Position numbers and translations under genes: made by a program. The notes under the pieces are model-generated. The model was not told the DNA's origin and did no database searches. It saw only the letters and a program-made list of their open reading frames with translations. Below are positions 25,501 to 33,148 of a stretch of 64,000 bases of DNA, one piece after another (position 1 is the first letter of the stretch; each line of letters begins with the position of its first letter). The stretch covers positions 868,001 to 932,000 of the forward strand of contig NZ_JASC01000014.1 of NCBI RefSeq assembly GCF_000622365.1, given 5' to 3'. Source of the DNA: Sulfitobacter noctilucae. Lineage in GTDB: Bacteria; Pseudomonadota; Alphaproteobacteria; Rhodobacterales; Rhodobacteraceae.

Positions 25501-26128
25501 AAATGCGGGCCAGCTGGTGTTCGAAGAGATCGAGAACATCATCCCCTGTTTCACCCCCGGCACCAAGATTGCCACGCCGAAAGGCGAGCGTCTGGTTGAG
25601 GAGCTTCAGGTCGGTGACCGTGTCATCACCCGTGACAACGGCATTCAGGAGATCCGTTGGGTCGGTGCCCGCGATATGTCCGGCGCAGAGCTGGAAAAAG
25701 CGGCCCATCTCAAGCCGGTCCTGATCCGTGAAGGTGCTTTGGGCAACGATCTGCCCGAGCGTGACATGATGGTCTCGCCCAACCACCGCGTTCTGGTAGC
25801 CAACGACAAAACCGCGCTCTACTTTGAAGAGCGTGAGGTTCTGGTCGCGGCCAAGCATCTGACCGGTCTGGAAGGCGTGGACATCGTGGATGTGTCGCAC
25901 ACGACCTACATCCACATCATGTTCGACCAGCACGAGGTTATCCTGTCAGACGGCACTTGGACCGAGAGCTTCCAGCCTGGTGACATGTCACTGGCCGGGA
26001 TCGGCAACGCCCAGCGCCAGGAAATTCTGGAACTCTTCCCGGAATTGGCCACGCAGGACGGTATTGACGGTTACGCCTCTGCGCGCCGCTCGCTGAAAAA
26101 GCACGAAGCAAAGCTGATTACCAAGTAA
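22592..26128 (+). CDS. Large RTX protein: Ig-like repeats, calcium repeats and C-terminal Hint domain
   Basis: A predicted secreted 1178-residue protein. Residues 1-170 form a beta-rich domain of unknown type. Four tandem Ig-like (cadherin-like/VCBS-type) repeats of about 97 residues begin near 173, 270, 367 and 463, each with the signature AVDD and later DGTVTFTP. An RTX block of GGxGxDxx repeats, which binds calcium, runs from about 556 to 935. The Hint (Hedgehog/intein, Hint_2) domain starts at Cys986 (IIPCFTPGTKIATP) and holds VSPNHRVL and HEVILSDG. The usual C-terminal Asn-Cys of inteins is absent, so splicing is unlikely, but Cys-driven cleavage may still occur. The tail has QRQEILELFPEL. 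There is no Sec signal; a type I system is likely, but no TolC, membrane-fusion or ABC gene lies nearby. Confidence 0.9.
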   Translation: MIRTLDFNAFPAGTVIDDEYLESDGVTVSAVSNGAPVDQAMTFDSNNPTGDDTDLASDTLDGLLIISGDGDSDDPDDFDGGGSIFFDFDDVVQIKSLTFKDIEETSGDGVRMIFYGEDGSVISNQFVPPTGDGGETTVQLFVPGTSRMEVVLPGSGAIDNLVFDDELPVDESPTAVDDSGETDESTAVTIDLRGNDTDPNDPIETLTIGDFVSPNGTVEDNGDGTVTFTPEDGFTGEATFTYVLRDPNGNSDIGEITVQVNEAGVVNTPPDAVDDSDETDAGTPITVDLLANDTDAETPTADLTVTEATVPAAEGSLVNNGDGTVTFTPAADFTGVATISYTIADPQGATDSAVHTIAVVDPVDPSPVAVDDTAETPEDTAITIDVLENDTDPDTPAEDLTVTSADVPEEQGTVVVNPDNTVTFTPADDYNGPATITYVVSDPEGNTDEGSVAVTVTPVNDAPDAVDDADATPYNTPVTVDLLANDTDVDNTRAELTVTEATVPAEQGTLDDNGDGTVTFTPVDGFTGEATISYTIADPDGLTDSAVHTITVQDGMRDGIVDGTDGDDLIDTEYAGDPDGDFIDNEDALIPGQEPNDDIVRAGDGDDTVQAGEGDDSVTGGEGNDSIFGEDGSDTVDGGTGDDFIDTSGPDLAPDDGYPFADGDSLGFDGDVDPENDRDSVDGGVGNDTIRTGDDNDTITGGDGDDVIDGGIDDDDIQGNDGADRIVGGEGDDTILGGGGDDTIYAGNDPDGVGDLLDITDEDTGGFSPDRNPDNGRDFVQGGAGNDLIFGADDDDTLEGGSGNDTIDGQIDDDLIRGGSGDDSLMGGQGNDSIDGGTGDDYLEGGTGNDTLRGNRNEDTIIGGNGDDVLDGGGENDLLEGGDGDDNLQGALGDDTMRGGEGADTMTGGGGQDVFEDVGAGDDIDGGSGPIDFDTLDLRGSTPEGGSFSITYTSDDREDGVVNYLDADGENAGQLVFEEIENIIPCFTPGTKIATPKGERLVEELQVGDRVITRDNGIQEIRWVGARDMSGAELEKAAHLKPVLIREGALGNDLPERDMMVSPNHRVLVANDKTALYFEEREVLVAAKHLTGLEGVDIVDVSHTTYIHIMFDQHEVILSDGTWTESFQPGDMSLAGIGNAQRQEILELFPELATQDGIDGYASARRSLKKHEAKLITK

Positions 26129-26157
26129 TCAGCAGCGGGGGCGTTCACTGAACAACA

Positions 26158-26180
26158 GCGCGCGGGACGATCCCGCGCGC
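26158..26180. terminator. GC-rich stem-loop after the first RTX-Hint gene
   Basis: GCGCGCGGGA pairs with TCCCGCGCGC around CGA, 30 bases after the stop. No T run follows, so it may be a processing or stabilising hairpin rather than a terminator. Confidence 0.5.
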
Positions 26181-26239
26181 CAGATATATGCAGCTGTTTT
26201 GCGCGGGGACGTATCATCGTCTGCAGCAAACGACACGGA

Positions 26240-26270
26240 GCGGGGCAGGAAACTGCCCCGCTTCTCTTTT
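26240..26270 (+). terminator. Rho-independent terminator after the first RTX-Hint gene
   Basis: GCGGGGCAG pairs with CTGCCCCGC around a GAAA loop and is followed by TTCTCTTTT. This is a strong terminator that separates the two RTX-Hint genes into independent transcripts. Confidence 0.85.
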
Positions 26271-26469
26271 GTGCGGCGTTTTTCGGATTGTCCCCCTAGC
26301 AGAAACAATATCCACGAGGAACAGGCGGTTGTTTCGCCTTTGGCCCGTATGCTGCGAAGCCAGCAACTTTCCCCCTTTAGCCTTGCTTCATATAGCTTAA
26401 GTGAGTGTTAAGGCCCTCTCCTGCCAGAGAGGTTTAATTGGAATGACCGCAATCAGGGGGGCTGATGCA
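26271..26469. promoter_or_regulatory. Promoter region of the second RTX-Hint gene
   Basis: About 200 bases lie between the terminator of the first gene and the start of the second. They must carry the promoter of the second gene. GGGGGGCTGATGCA precedes the ATG at 26470. No clear -35/-10 pair is seen and no small gene is apparent. Confidence 0.4.
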
Positions 26470-28344
26470 ATGGCCATTATCAACGGTACATCGAACAACG
26501 ACACGCTGCAGGGCACAGCAGAGAACGATCAGATCGCCGCAGGGGCGGGACAGGATCTTGTCTCTGGCGAAGGTGCTGATGATCTGATCAACGGCGGCGC
26601 AGGCAATGATACGCTTTTCGGCGACGCAGGTGTTGGCACTGCGGCGGGCCAGGATGCCACACCGATCACTCTGAACTATGCCGATCGTGCGGCCAATACT
26701 GGGACCACCGCGGACGCGGGCGACAGTGTGATCTATCGCAACGTAGCGCAGCTTGAAGACGGCACACAAATTGACGGACGGCTGGTGTTGGTCAGCACCA
26801 CCAACGATGACATGCGGATTGATCTGACCGGCGGTACAGGCTTTGAAATTCTGCTGAACACCGCAAGTCAAAGCCAATTCGCAGGCGAAACCGCAACCTT
26901 CCGGTTGGAGTTTTTCGACCCTGCTACGGGCGAGGCTGTAGCACTGAATTCTACAGGCACATTCAATGATCTGGACCGGAACAGCCCCGGCGATCAGGAA
27001 TCAGTCACGATTGATGCAGGCAGCTTTACGGCGTTTGGCACGTCGGCGGATACCTCGCTGGCTGTGACAACATCGGGCGGCACGATCAATGCCGCCGGCA
27101 CCGAAGCGAACAACCCCACCGATCAGGATGCCTGGTTCTCGGCCGAATTCGAAAACCGCGAATTCATTGAATTCACATTGGAAACGCGCTCCTCGCGCTC
27201 TGGCTTTACCCTGTCCGGCGACCTGATCGAAGACGGTGTTGTCACGCCCATCGAGGCGGGAAATGACACTCTGCTCGGCGGCGATGGGCAGGACGTACTG
27301 CTGGGCCAGGGCGGGGACGACAGTCTTGAGGGCGAAGCGGGCAACGATGAGCTAGACGGCGGCGAAGGGGCCGATACCCTGCTTGGCGGCAGTGGTCAGG
27401 ACGCGCTTGACGGCGGCGCAGGTGCGGACAGCCTCGAGGGCGGAGAAGGTGACGACACCGTTTCGGGCGGCGCAGGAGAGGATACGATCACCTCCGGCCC
27501 CGGCAATGACCAGGCGCTCGGTGGTGCCGACAGCGACCTGTTCCTGTTTGCCGCAGGAGGCAACCATCAGATCCTGGGAGGCGAAGATGCAGACGGTCTG
27601 GACGTGGACCGCATCGATCTGACCGGGATCGATCGCAATAGCTACCGCCTGATTCAAGGCGAGCCCGAAGAGGGACGGATCGAATTTCTGGACAGCAATG
27701 GAAATGTCATTGGTCGCACCAACTACGCCGAGATTGAAGAGGTCGTCATCTGCTTTACGCCGGGCACCCGGATTGCCACCAAGCGGGGCGAAAAGCCGGT
27801 GCAGCAGCTGAAAGCCGGTGACATGGTGTTCACCCGCGACAACGGTCCGCAGCCGCTGCGCTGGATCGGGCGACGCAATCTGCAGCGTCAGGATCTGACC
27901 CAAATGCCGCAGTATTGCCCGATCCTGATCCGCGCGGGCGCATTAGGCAGGGGGATGCCTGTGCGCGATATGATGGTCAGCCCAAACCACCGGATGCTGA
28001 TCACCTCGGAACTGGCCGAGATGATGTTCGGCGAAAGTGAAGTGCTGGTCGCCGCAAAGCATCTGACGGGCCTTGACGGTGTGGATGCCGCGCCGGTCAG
28101 CAAGGTCAGCTATATTCACATGATGTTCGACCGCCATGAGGTGATTTTGGCCGATGGCACATGGGCCGAGAGCTTTTTGCCCGGTGAACATGCGATGGCG
28201 GGTATTCAGAACGACCAGCGACAAGAAATCCTTGATCTGTTTCCTGAGCTGGTGGACGTGCAGGGGCTGAACAACTTCGAGGCTGCACGGCGTTTGTTGA
28301 AAGCACATGAGGCGCATCTACTGATGTTAGAGGCGGGGCAGTAA
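26470..28344 (+). CDS. RTX protein with C-terminal Hint domain
   Basis: A 624-residue protein related in its C-terminal half to the upstream 1178-residue protein. RTX repeats (GGAGNDTLFGD and similar) occupy about residues 1-55. A beta-rich domain of about 200 residues follows, then a second RTX block (about 262-365) with GGDGQDVLLGQGGDDSLEGEAGNDELDGG. The Hint domain begins at Cys428 (VVICFTPGTRIATKRGE) and contains VSPNHRMLI and HEVILADG. A shared tail, QRQEILDLFPEL and then RRLLKAHEAHLL, closes it. ATG 26470 (MAIINGTSNNDTL) is used; the longer frame to 26401 is not coding-like. Secretion by a type I system is likely (inference). Confidence 0.9.
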   Translation: MAIINGTSNNDTLQGTAENDQIAAGAGQDLVSGEGADDLINGGAGNDTLFGDAGVGTAAGQDATPITLNYADRAANTGTTADAGDSVIYRNVAQLEDGTQIDGRLVLVSTTNDDMRIDLTGGTGFEILLNTASQSQFAGETATFRLEFFDPATGEAVALNSTGTFNDLDRNSPGDQESVTIDAGSFTAFGTSADTSLAVTTSGGTINAAGTEANNPTDQDAWFSAEFENREFIEFTLETRSSRSGFTLSGDLIEDGVVTPIEAGNDTLLGGDGQDVLLGQGGDDSLEGEAGNDELDGGEGADTLLGGSGQDALDGGAGADSLEGGEGDDTVSGGAGEDTITSGPGNDQALGGADSDLFLFAAGGNHQILGGEDADGLDVDRIDLTGIDRNSYRLIQGEPEEGRIEFLDSNGNVIGRTNYAEIEEVVICFTPGTRIATKRGEKPVQQLKAGDMVFTRDNGPQPLRWIGRRNLQRQDLTQMPQYCPILIRAGALGRGMPVRDMMVSPNHRMLITSELAEMMFGESEVLVAAKHLTGLDGVDAAPVSKVSYIHMMFDRHEVILADGTWAESFLPGEHAMAGIQNDQRQEILDLFPELVDVQGLNNFEAARRLLKAHEAHLLMLEAGQ

Positions 28345-28368
28345 GATCCGGGGCCGGGTGACGACAGT

Positions 28369-28980
28369 TTAGCCTTCGCGCGTGGCACGCCATGCGGCCC
28401 AGTCTTCTGGCGTGTCCAGATCACGCCGCGCACGGTCACCGTGTAAAGGCACGAGCGTGATACGGCCATTCGCGGTCTGGATCACCGATTGACCCCCTTC
28501 GTCGCCTGTAAGCTGCTGAAAAGCATTAAATAATGTCGCGTCGAAAACGATGGGATGCCCCGGTGCCCCATCTGCAGTCACCCCGCGCCAGACAAGGCTT
28601 TTCGGGTACTCTGCGACTGCATTCGCCACGCGGTGCAGATCATCTGTGGTGATATCCGGTAGATCAGCGAGCAAAAGCATGGCTTGTGCCGCACCGATCG
28701 GCACGGCGGCAAAGGCGGCCCGCAAACTGGCATTCATACCTTCCTGCGCGTCGGCGACAGGGACCAGAGCAACCTCCAGACCGGCCAAAGCAGCATATCG
28801 TGCATGTGGCGCAGGCGGTAGGGCGACCAACACGGGACCCAGGTTTGCTTTTAACGCCTTGCACACCTGTGACCTCAACAATGGCACGCCATCCACGTCC
28901 TCGAGCAGTTTGTCCCTGCCTCGCATGCGCGAGGAGGTGCCCGCGGCGAGGATGATGATCGGTAGACAGCGCTTTGTCAT
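28369..28980 (-). CDS. MobA-like molybdenum cofactor nucleotidyltransferase (MocA/NTP transferase)
   Basis: A 203-residue nucleotidyltransferase of the MobA/MocA family, which attaches CMP or GMP to molybdopterin. The N-terminal nucleotide-binding loop is IIILAAGTSSRMRGRDKLL, the canonical LAAG..S.RMG..K variant. MLLLADLPDIT gives the DxP metal site, and GAPGHPIVF is the typical GxPGHPV motif of MocA-like CTP:molybdopterin cytidylyltransferases. Whether it uses CTP or GTP cannot be decided. It is downstream of the DAO-GcvT gene (40 bases) and in the same direction. Many such genes lie beside xanthine or aldehyde oxidase genes, but none is present in the window. Confidence 0.82.
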   Translation of the reverse strand: MTKRCLPIIILAAGTSSRMRGRDKLLEDVDGVPLLRSQVCKALKANLGPVLVALPPAPHARYAALAGLEVALVPVADAQEGMNASLRAAFAAVPIGAAQAMLLLADLPDITTDDLHRVANAVAEYPKSLVWRGVTADGAPGHPIVFDATLFNAFQQLTGDEGGQSVIQTANGRITLVPLHGDRARRDLDTPEDWAAWRATREG

Positions 28981-29020
28981 GGCATCAGTCTAGCCTCTGC
29001 GCCGGGAAAGGACAGCTCTG

Positions 29021-31438
29021 CTACCCGCGCATCCGTGCACCATCCGCATCGAACAAAGGTGTGGTGATCAAACGGGCAGGGCGCATCTGCCCGAGGATTT
29101 CGATCTCGACCGCCAAGCCGTCGGAGGCCCTTTCGCGCGGCACAAACCCCATCGCAACCGACTTTTCTGCAAAGTGCGAATAGCCGCCCGAGGTGCAGAA
29201 GCCAACGACAGCGCCATCCAGCCAAATCGGTTCATAGCCCTGCACATCCGCATCTTCCGCCGCCACTTCGAAGGCGACCAACTGGCGGGCAGGCGGCGTG
29301 CTCCGCTCAGCTTCCGCCACAGCGCGACCAATGAAATCACTGTTCTTCTTGAAACTGATGAAACGGTCCAGCCCGGTTTCGGCAGCTGTGTAATCGGGCG
29401 AGAATTCAGCCATCCAGGAGCCGAAGAACTTGTCCAGCCGAAGCGACATCATGGCCCGCATTCCGAAAGGCGTCAAGTCATGCGGCTTGCCAGCCGCCCA
29501 AAGTACCTGCCACAGGCTGCGCTGGTCCATCGGATCGCAGTAAATCTCGAACCCCAGATCGCCGGTATAGCTGAGACGCTGCACGATGCAGGCGACCTGA
29601 CCAACGGTGACGCGGCGCACGTCGAGGAATTTCATGTCGGATACTGTATCGAGGGTGCAGGCCTGCAATACGTCCCGCGCTTTTGGTCCTGCAATCTGGA
29701 AACCAGTGCGCCGGTCCGAGATGTTCTCAACTTTAACACCGCCCTGCAAGTGCCTGATAAACCATCGGTAATGATAGACCTGTGACCCGTAAGAGGCGGT
29801 CAGTTGAAACAGCTCATCCGAGAGACAAGAGATCGTGAAGTCACCCATCAGCTTGCCTTTCTCCGAAAGCATGGGCGTCAGGGATACGCGCCCATTTTGC
29901 GGCACACGGCCCGCCATCATCCGGTCCAGCCAGTCGCGGGCGTTGGGGCCTTTGACGAGGTATTTACCAAAGTTCTGGACCTCGTTGATGCCAACCCCAT
30001 TGCGGACGGCAAGCACTTCGCGGCCCGTGGCGGCAAAGGCATCGGACCGGCGGAAGGAGGGCGTCTCGAACGCAGGCTCGTCGCCCTGTGCGAAGTAATT
30101 TGGCACCTCAAGCCCGAACTGCTGGCCCCAGACCGCCCCCATCTGGCTGAAAATATCATACATCGGTGTGGTGCGATGGGGCCGCGCAGCAGGTAGCTCT
30201 TCGTTCGGGTAAGATACTGAAAAGCGTTTTTGATAGTTTTCGATGACCTTGGGCAACGTGTAGCCTGGCGTGATCCAATCGCCAAAACGCGCCACATCCA
30301 TCGCCATCACGTCACGCTCCGGCTCTCCTTGGATCATCCATTGCGCCAGCGTCAGCCCCACACCGCCGCCTTGGCTGAAGCCCGCCATCACACCGCAAGC
30401 AGACCAATAGTTGCGCAGGCCGGGCACCGGCCCCACCAGCGGATTGCCGTCAGGGGCAAAGGTAAACGGCCCGTGGATCACATTCTTGACGCCCGCGCGT
30501 TCCAGATCGGGGAAACGGCGGTAGGCAAAGTTGATACTGTCTTCGATCTTGTCGAAGTCATCCTGCAACAGGTCCTGGCCAAAATCCCAAGAGGTGCCAC
30601 CCACCGCCCAGGGACGGCACTTTTGTTCGTAAAATCCGATGCATAGCCCGCGACCTTCCTGCCGCAAATAGCTTTCTCCTGCAGGGTCCATCACGTGAGG
30701 GTGCTCGTGCCCGTCCGCCATCATCTCGACGATCATAGGGACATCTTCGGTCACGATATACTGGTGTTCCATCGGGTGCAGCGGGAAATAGACACCCGCC
30801 ATTGCGCCCACTTCACGCGCCCAGAGCCCGCCGGCATTCACCAGATGTTCGGCGTGGATCGTGCCCTTGTTCGTTACCACATCCCATGCGCCGTCAGGGC
30901 GTTGGGTGGTCTCGCGCACCATGCAATGCGTCTCGATCGTGGCGCCGCCCATCTTGGCGGCGCGGGCATAGGCGTGAGTGGTCCCCGAAGGGTCGAGATG
31001 CCCGTCGAGCGGATCGTAAAGTCCCCCAATGATGCCGTCGATGTTGGTGACGGGGGCAATCTTGCTGATTTCTTCCGGCCCGACGATTTCGGTATCAAGG
31101 CCCATAAAGCGGTGCTTGGCCCGTTCTGCAAGCAGCATGTCGAACCGATCCTGGTTATCGGCCAGCGTCACACCTCCGACATGGTGCAGACCGCAGGACA
31201 TGCCGGTGATTTCTTCCAATTCCTTATACAACCGAATGGTGTAGCCCTGAAGGGCGGCCATATTTGTGTCGCCGTTCAGCGTGTGAAAGCCGCCCGCCGC
31301 ATGCCATGTCGACCCTGATGTCAGTTCCGACCGCTCAACGAGCATGACATCGGACCAGCCCAGTTTGGTCAGGTGATAGAGCACGGAGGCCCCGACAACG
31401 CCGCCACCGATGACGCAGACGCGGGTAGATGTTTGCAT
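29021..31438 (-). CDS. Dimethylglycine/sarcosine dehydrogenase-like protein (DAO + GcvT domains)
   Basis: An 805-residue two-domain enzyme. The N-terminal FAD domain has IGGGVVGASVLYHL (from residue 10) and SGSTWHAAGG with His46, which in mammalian dimethylglycine dehydrogenase carries covalent FAD. The C-terminal half is a GcvT-like tetrahydrofolate-binding domain (QVAGPKARDVL equivalent QIAGPKARDVLQA, GDLGFEIYCDPMDQ, RLDKFFGSWMAEFSPDYTAAE). It probably oxidises N-methyl groups of dimethylglycine, sarcosine or a similar betaine-derived compound and delivers one-carbon units to tetrahydrofolate. ATG 31438 is used. It is divergent from DUF2254 and a paralogue of the gene at 33149. Confidence 0.88.
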   Translation of the reverse strand: MQTSTRVCVIGGGVVGASVLYHLTKLGWSDVMLVERSELTSGSTWHAAGGFHTLNGDTNMAALQGYTIRLYKELEEITGMSCGLHHVGGVTLADNQDRFDMLLAERAKHRFMGLDTEIVGPEEISKIAPVTNIDGIIGGLYDPLDGHLDPSGTTHAYARAAKMGGATIETHCMVRETTQRPDGAWDVVTNKGTIHAEHLVNAGGLWAREVGAMAGVYFPLHPMEHQYIVTEDVPMIVEMMADGHEHPHVMDPAGESYLRQEGRGLCIGFYEQKCRPWAVGGTSWDFGQDLLQDDFDKIEDSINFAYRRFPDLERAGVKNVIHGPFTFAPDGNPLVGPVPGLRNYWSACGVMAGFSQGGGVGLTLAQWMIQGEPERDVMAMDVARFGDWITPGYTLPKVIENYQKRFSVSYPNEELPAARPHRTTPMYDIFSQMGAVWGQQFGLEVPNYFAQGDEPAFETPSFRRSDAFAATGREVLAVRNGVGINEVQNFGKYLVKGPNARDWLDRMMAGRVPQNGRVSLTPMLSEKGKLMGDFTISCLSDELFQLTASYGSQVYHYRWFIRHLQGGVKVENISDRRTGFQIAGPKARDVLQACTLDTVSDMKFLDVRRVTVGQVACIVQRLSYTGDLGFEIYCDPMDQRSLWQVLWAAGKPHDLTPFGMRAMMSLRLDKFFGSWMAEFSPDYTAAETGLDRFISFKKNSDFIGRAVAEAERSTPPARQLVAFEVAAEDADVQGYEPIWLDGAVVGFCTSGGYSHFAEKSVAMGFVPRERASDGLAVEIEILGQMRPARLITTPLFDADGARMRG

Positions 31439-31595
31439 GAAGAGGCTCCGGTCAACTAAGTGGGTTTTCGTGACATTGGCGCTCTGTCTGCGGCGGGGCA
31501 AGCGGGATTGCGACAAACGCCGGTCTGTCCGCGTCGGGGTGGTCTGTGTCAGATACCGTGCAGGCGCCCTTGGCGGAAGTATGGCAACGCGCTAG

Positions 31596-33023
31596 ATGCA
31601 CATCATGAGTAATATGAAAAAACGCGCATCGGCGCTGAAGGACAAGTTGGGCGACAAGCAGTCCGATCACTCCTATCTTAGCCGCTTTGGTGAACGGTTC
31701 GAGGATGTATGGCCCGCGCATCTGATGCCGCAAACCGTTTTGCGCAGGCTGGGTGAGTACTCGCGCAAGCTCTGGGTGCGCGTTTTAATCATGGGTTTTC
31801 TGAGCGTCGCAGCCCTCGGGCTGACACAGGTATTGGAACCGCTTGTGCCGGACGAACTGGCACGCACGCTGACGGGGGATGGGGCCGACAGGCTGCTGCA
31901 GATCATTGCCAATGCCATGCTTGCCGCGACTATTTTCTCGATCACCGTGATGGTCTCTGTGTTCCGCGCGTCCTCGCAACAATGGACACCACGGGTGCAT
32001 CGCCTGATCATTCAGGACAAGACGACGCAAAACACCATTGCGGTTTTCATCGGTGCCTATGTTTATGCTTTGATCGCGATCATTCTGCGCGAACTGGGTG
32101 TCTATACGGACGAACGATCCTTTGTTCTGTTCATCACCACGGTCCTCGTTCTCGCTGTCATCGTGATCTATCTGATACGCTGGGTATTCCATTTGCAGGG
32201 TTTCGGCAGCCTCATCAACACCACCCGGCAGATTGAGCAGGTCACATCGGAAAACTTTCAGGAAAGGTTGCAGAACCCGTGTCTGGGGGCCAACCCCCTG
32301 ATCGACGGTTTCCCGAAAAACGCTCGCAAAGTACTGGCGAAGGAAAGCGGATATATCCAGAAGATCTACCCTGAAACGCTGAATTCCGAAGCGCGGGCGC
32401 AGGGTGTGGATGTCTATATGTGTGAAACCATTGGCAATTTTATCTTTCTCAATGAGCCGCTTGCGATGGTCGTGCCGCATGGTGACGCCAATCCGGATGG
32501 GCAGGAATATGATGAGATCGATGATGCAATTTCTGCCAATGTCGTCATTGGCGATGTGCGTACGTTTGACCAAGATCCGCGCTTTGGTTTGATCGTGATG
32601 GGGGAGGTTGCCTCCAAAGCCCTGTCACCCGGCATAAATGATCCCGGTACGGCGATTGACGTCATCACGCGCGTCGGTCGTATTCTGTCTGACTACAAGG
32701 ACGAAACCGCGACCGACCGGGATGAGGTTCTCGATAGGCTCTATGTCACGCCGTTAAGCGCCTCGGATCTGTTGGATGACGGGTTTGCCGCATTGGCACG
32801 GGACGGGGAAACCGTGGTCGAGGTGCAAGTCCGGCTGCAGGACACGCTCAGCGGTCTGCGGCGTCATCCGGACGAGGAACTTTCCCGACAGGCGAAAAAA
32901 TTTGCCATCACAAGTCTGCACCGGGCATTGGTCGCTCTTGAATTTGCACCGGATCGGGAGCAACTGCGATCCGCTGCGGACAAAGATGTGGTCGAGGCGG
33001 TCGATAAGATGATGGAGGGCTGA
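31596..33023 (+). CDS. DUF2254 membrane protein
   Basis: A 475-residue predicted inner-membrane protein of family DUF2254, of unknown function. Four membrane segments are visible in the first half: around VLIMGFLSVAALGLTQVL, IANAMLAATIFSITVMVSVF, TIAVFIGAYVYALIAIILREL and SFVLFITTVLVLAVIVIYLIRW. The rest is cytoplasmic. Typical motifs are QQWTPRV after the second helix and ALSPGINDPGTAIDVI, a family hallmark. It lies between two paralogous oxidoreductase genes, one divergent and one downstream. It may be cotranscribed with the gene at 33149 (125 bases apart). Confidence 0.9.
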   Translation: MHIMSNMKKRASALKDKLGDKQSDHSYLSRFGERFEDVWPAHLMPQTVLRRLGEYSRKLWVRVLIMGFLSVAALGLTQVLEPLVPDELARTLTGDGADRLLQIIANAMLAATIFSITVMVSVFRASSQQWTPRVHRLIIQDKTTQNTIAVFIGAYVYALIAIILRELGVYTDERSFVLFITTVLVLAVIVIYLIRWVFHLQGFGSLINTTRQIEQVTSENFQERLQNPCLGANPLIDGFPKNARKVLAKESGYIQKIYPETLNSEARAQGVDVYMCETIGNFIFLNEPLAMVVPHGDANPDGQEYDEIDDAISANVVIGDVRTFDQDPRFGLIVMGEVASKALSPGINDPGTAIDVITRVGRILSDYKDETATDRDEVLDRLYVTPLSASDLLDDGFAALARDGETVVEVQVRLQDTLSGLRRHPDEELSRQAKKFAITSLHRALVALEFAPDREQLRSAADKDVVEAVDKMMEG

Positions 33024-33148
33024 CGGGCCGGCGTCCGTCGCGGATCATGGTCTGACTGCGACGTTGCAGTGTCGGGAACGGGCAACTCTTGCGCTTTGCT
33101 GCGCCACAGGGTGGGCGATAAGGGAAACCAACGTCCGGAAAGCCGTCT

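Noticed and set aside
24893-25933. Long leftward open frame (about 346 codons) opposite the RTX-Hint gene
   Set aside because: It is a shadow of the repeat-rich coding strand: composition-driven, with no ribosome binding site and no recognisable motif. The rightward frame has clear RTX and Hint features.
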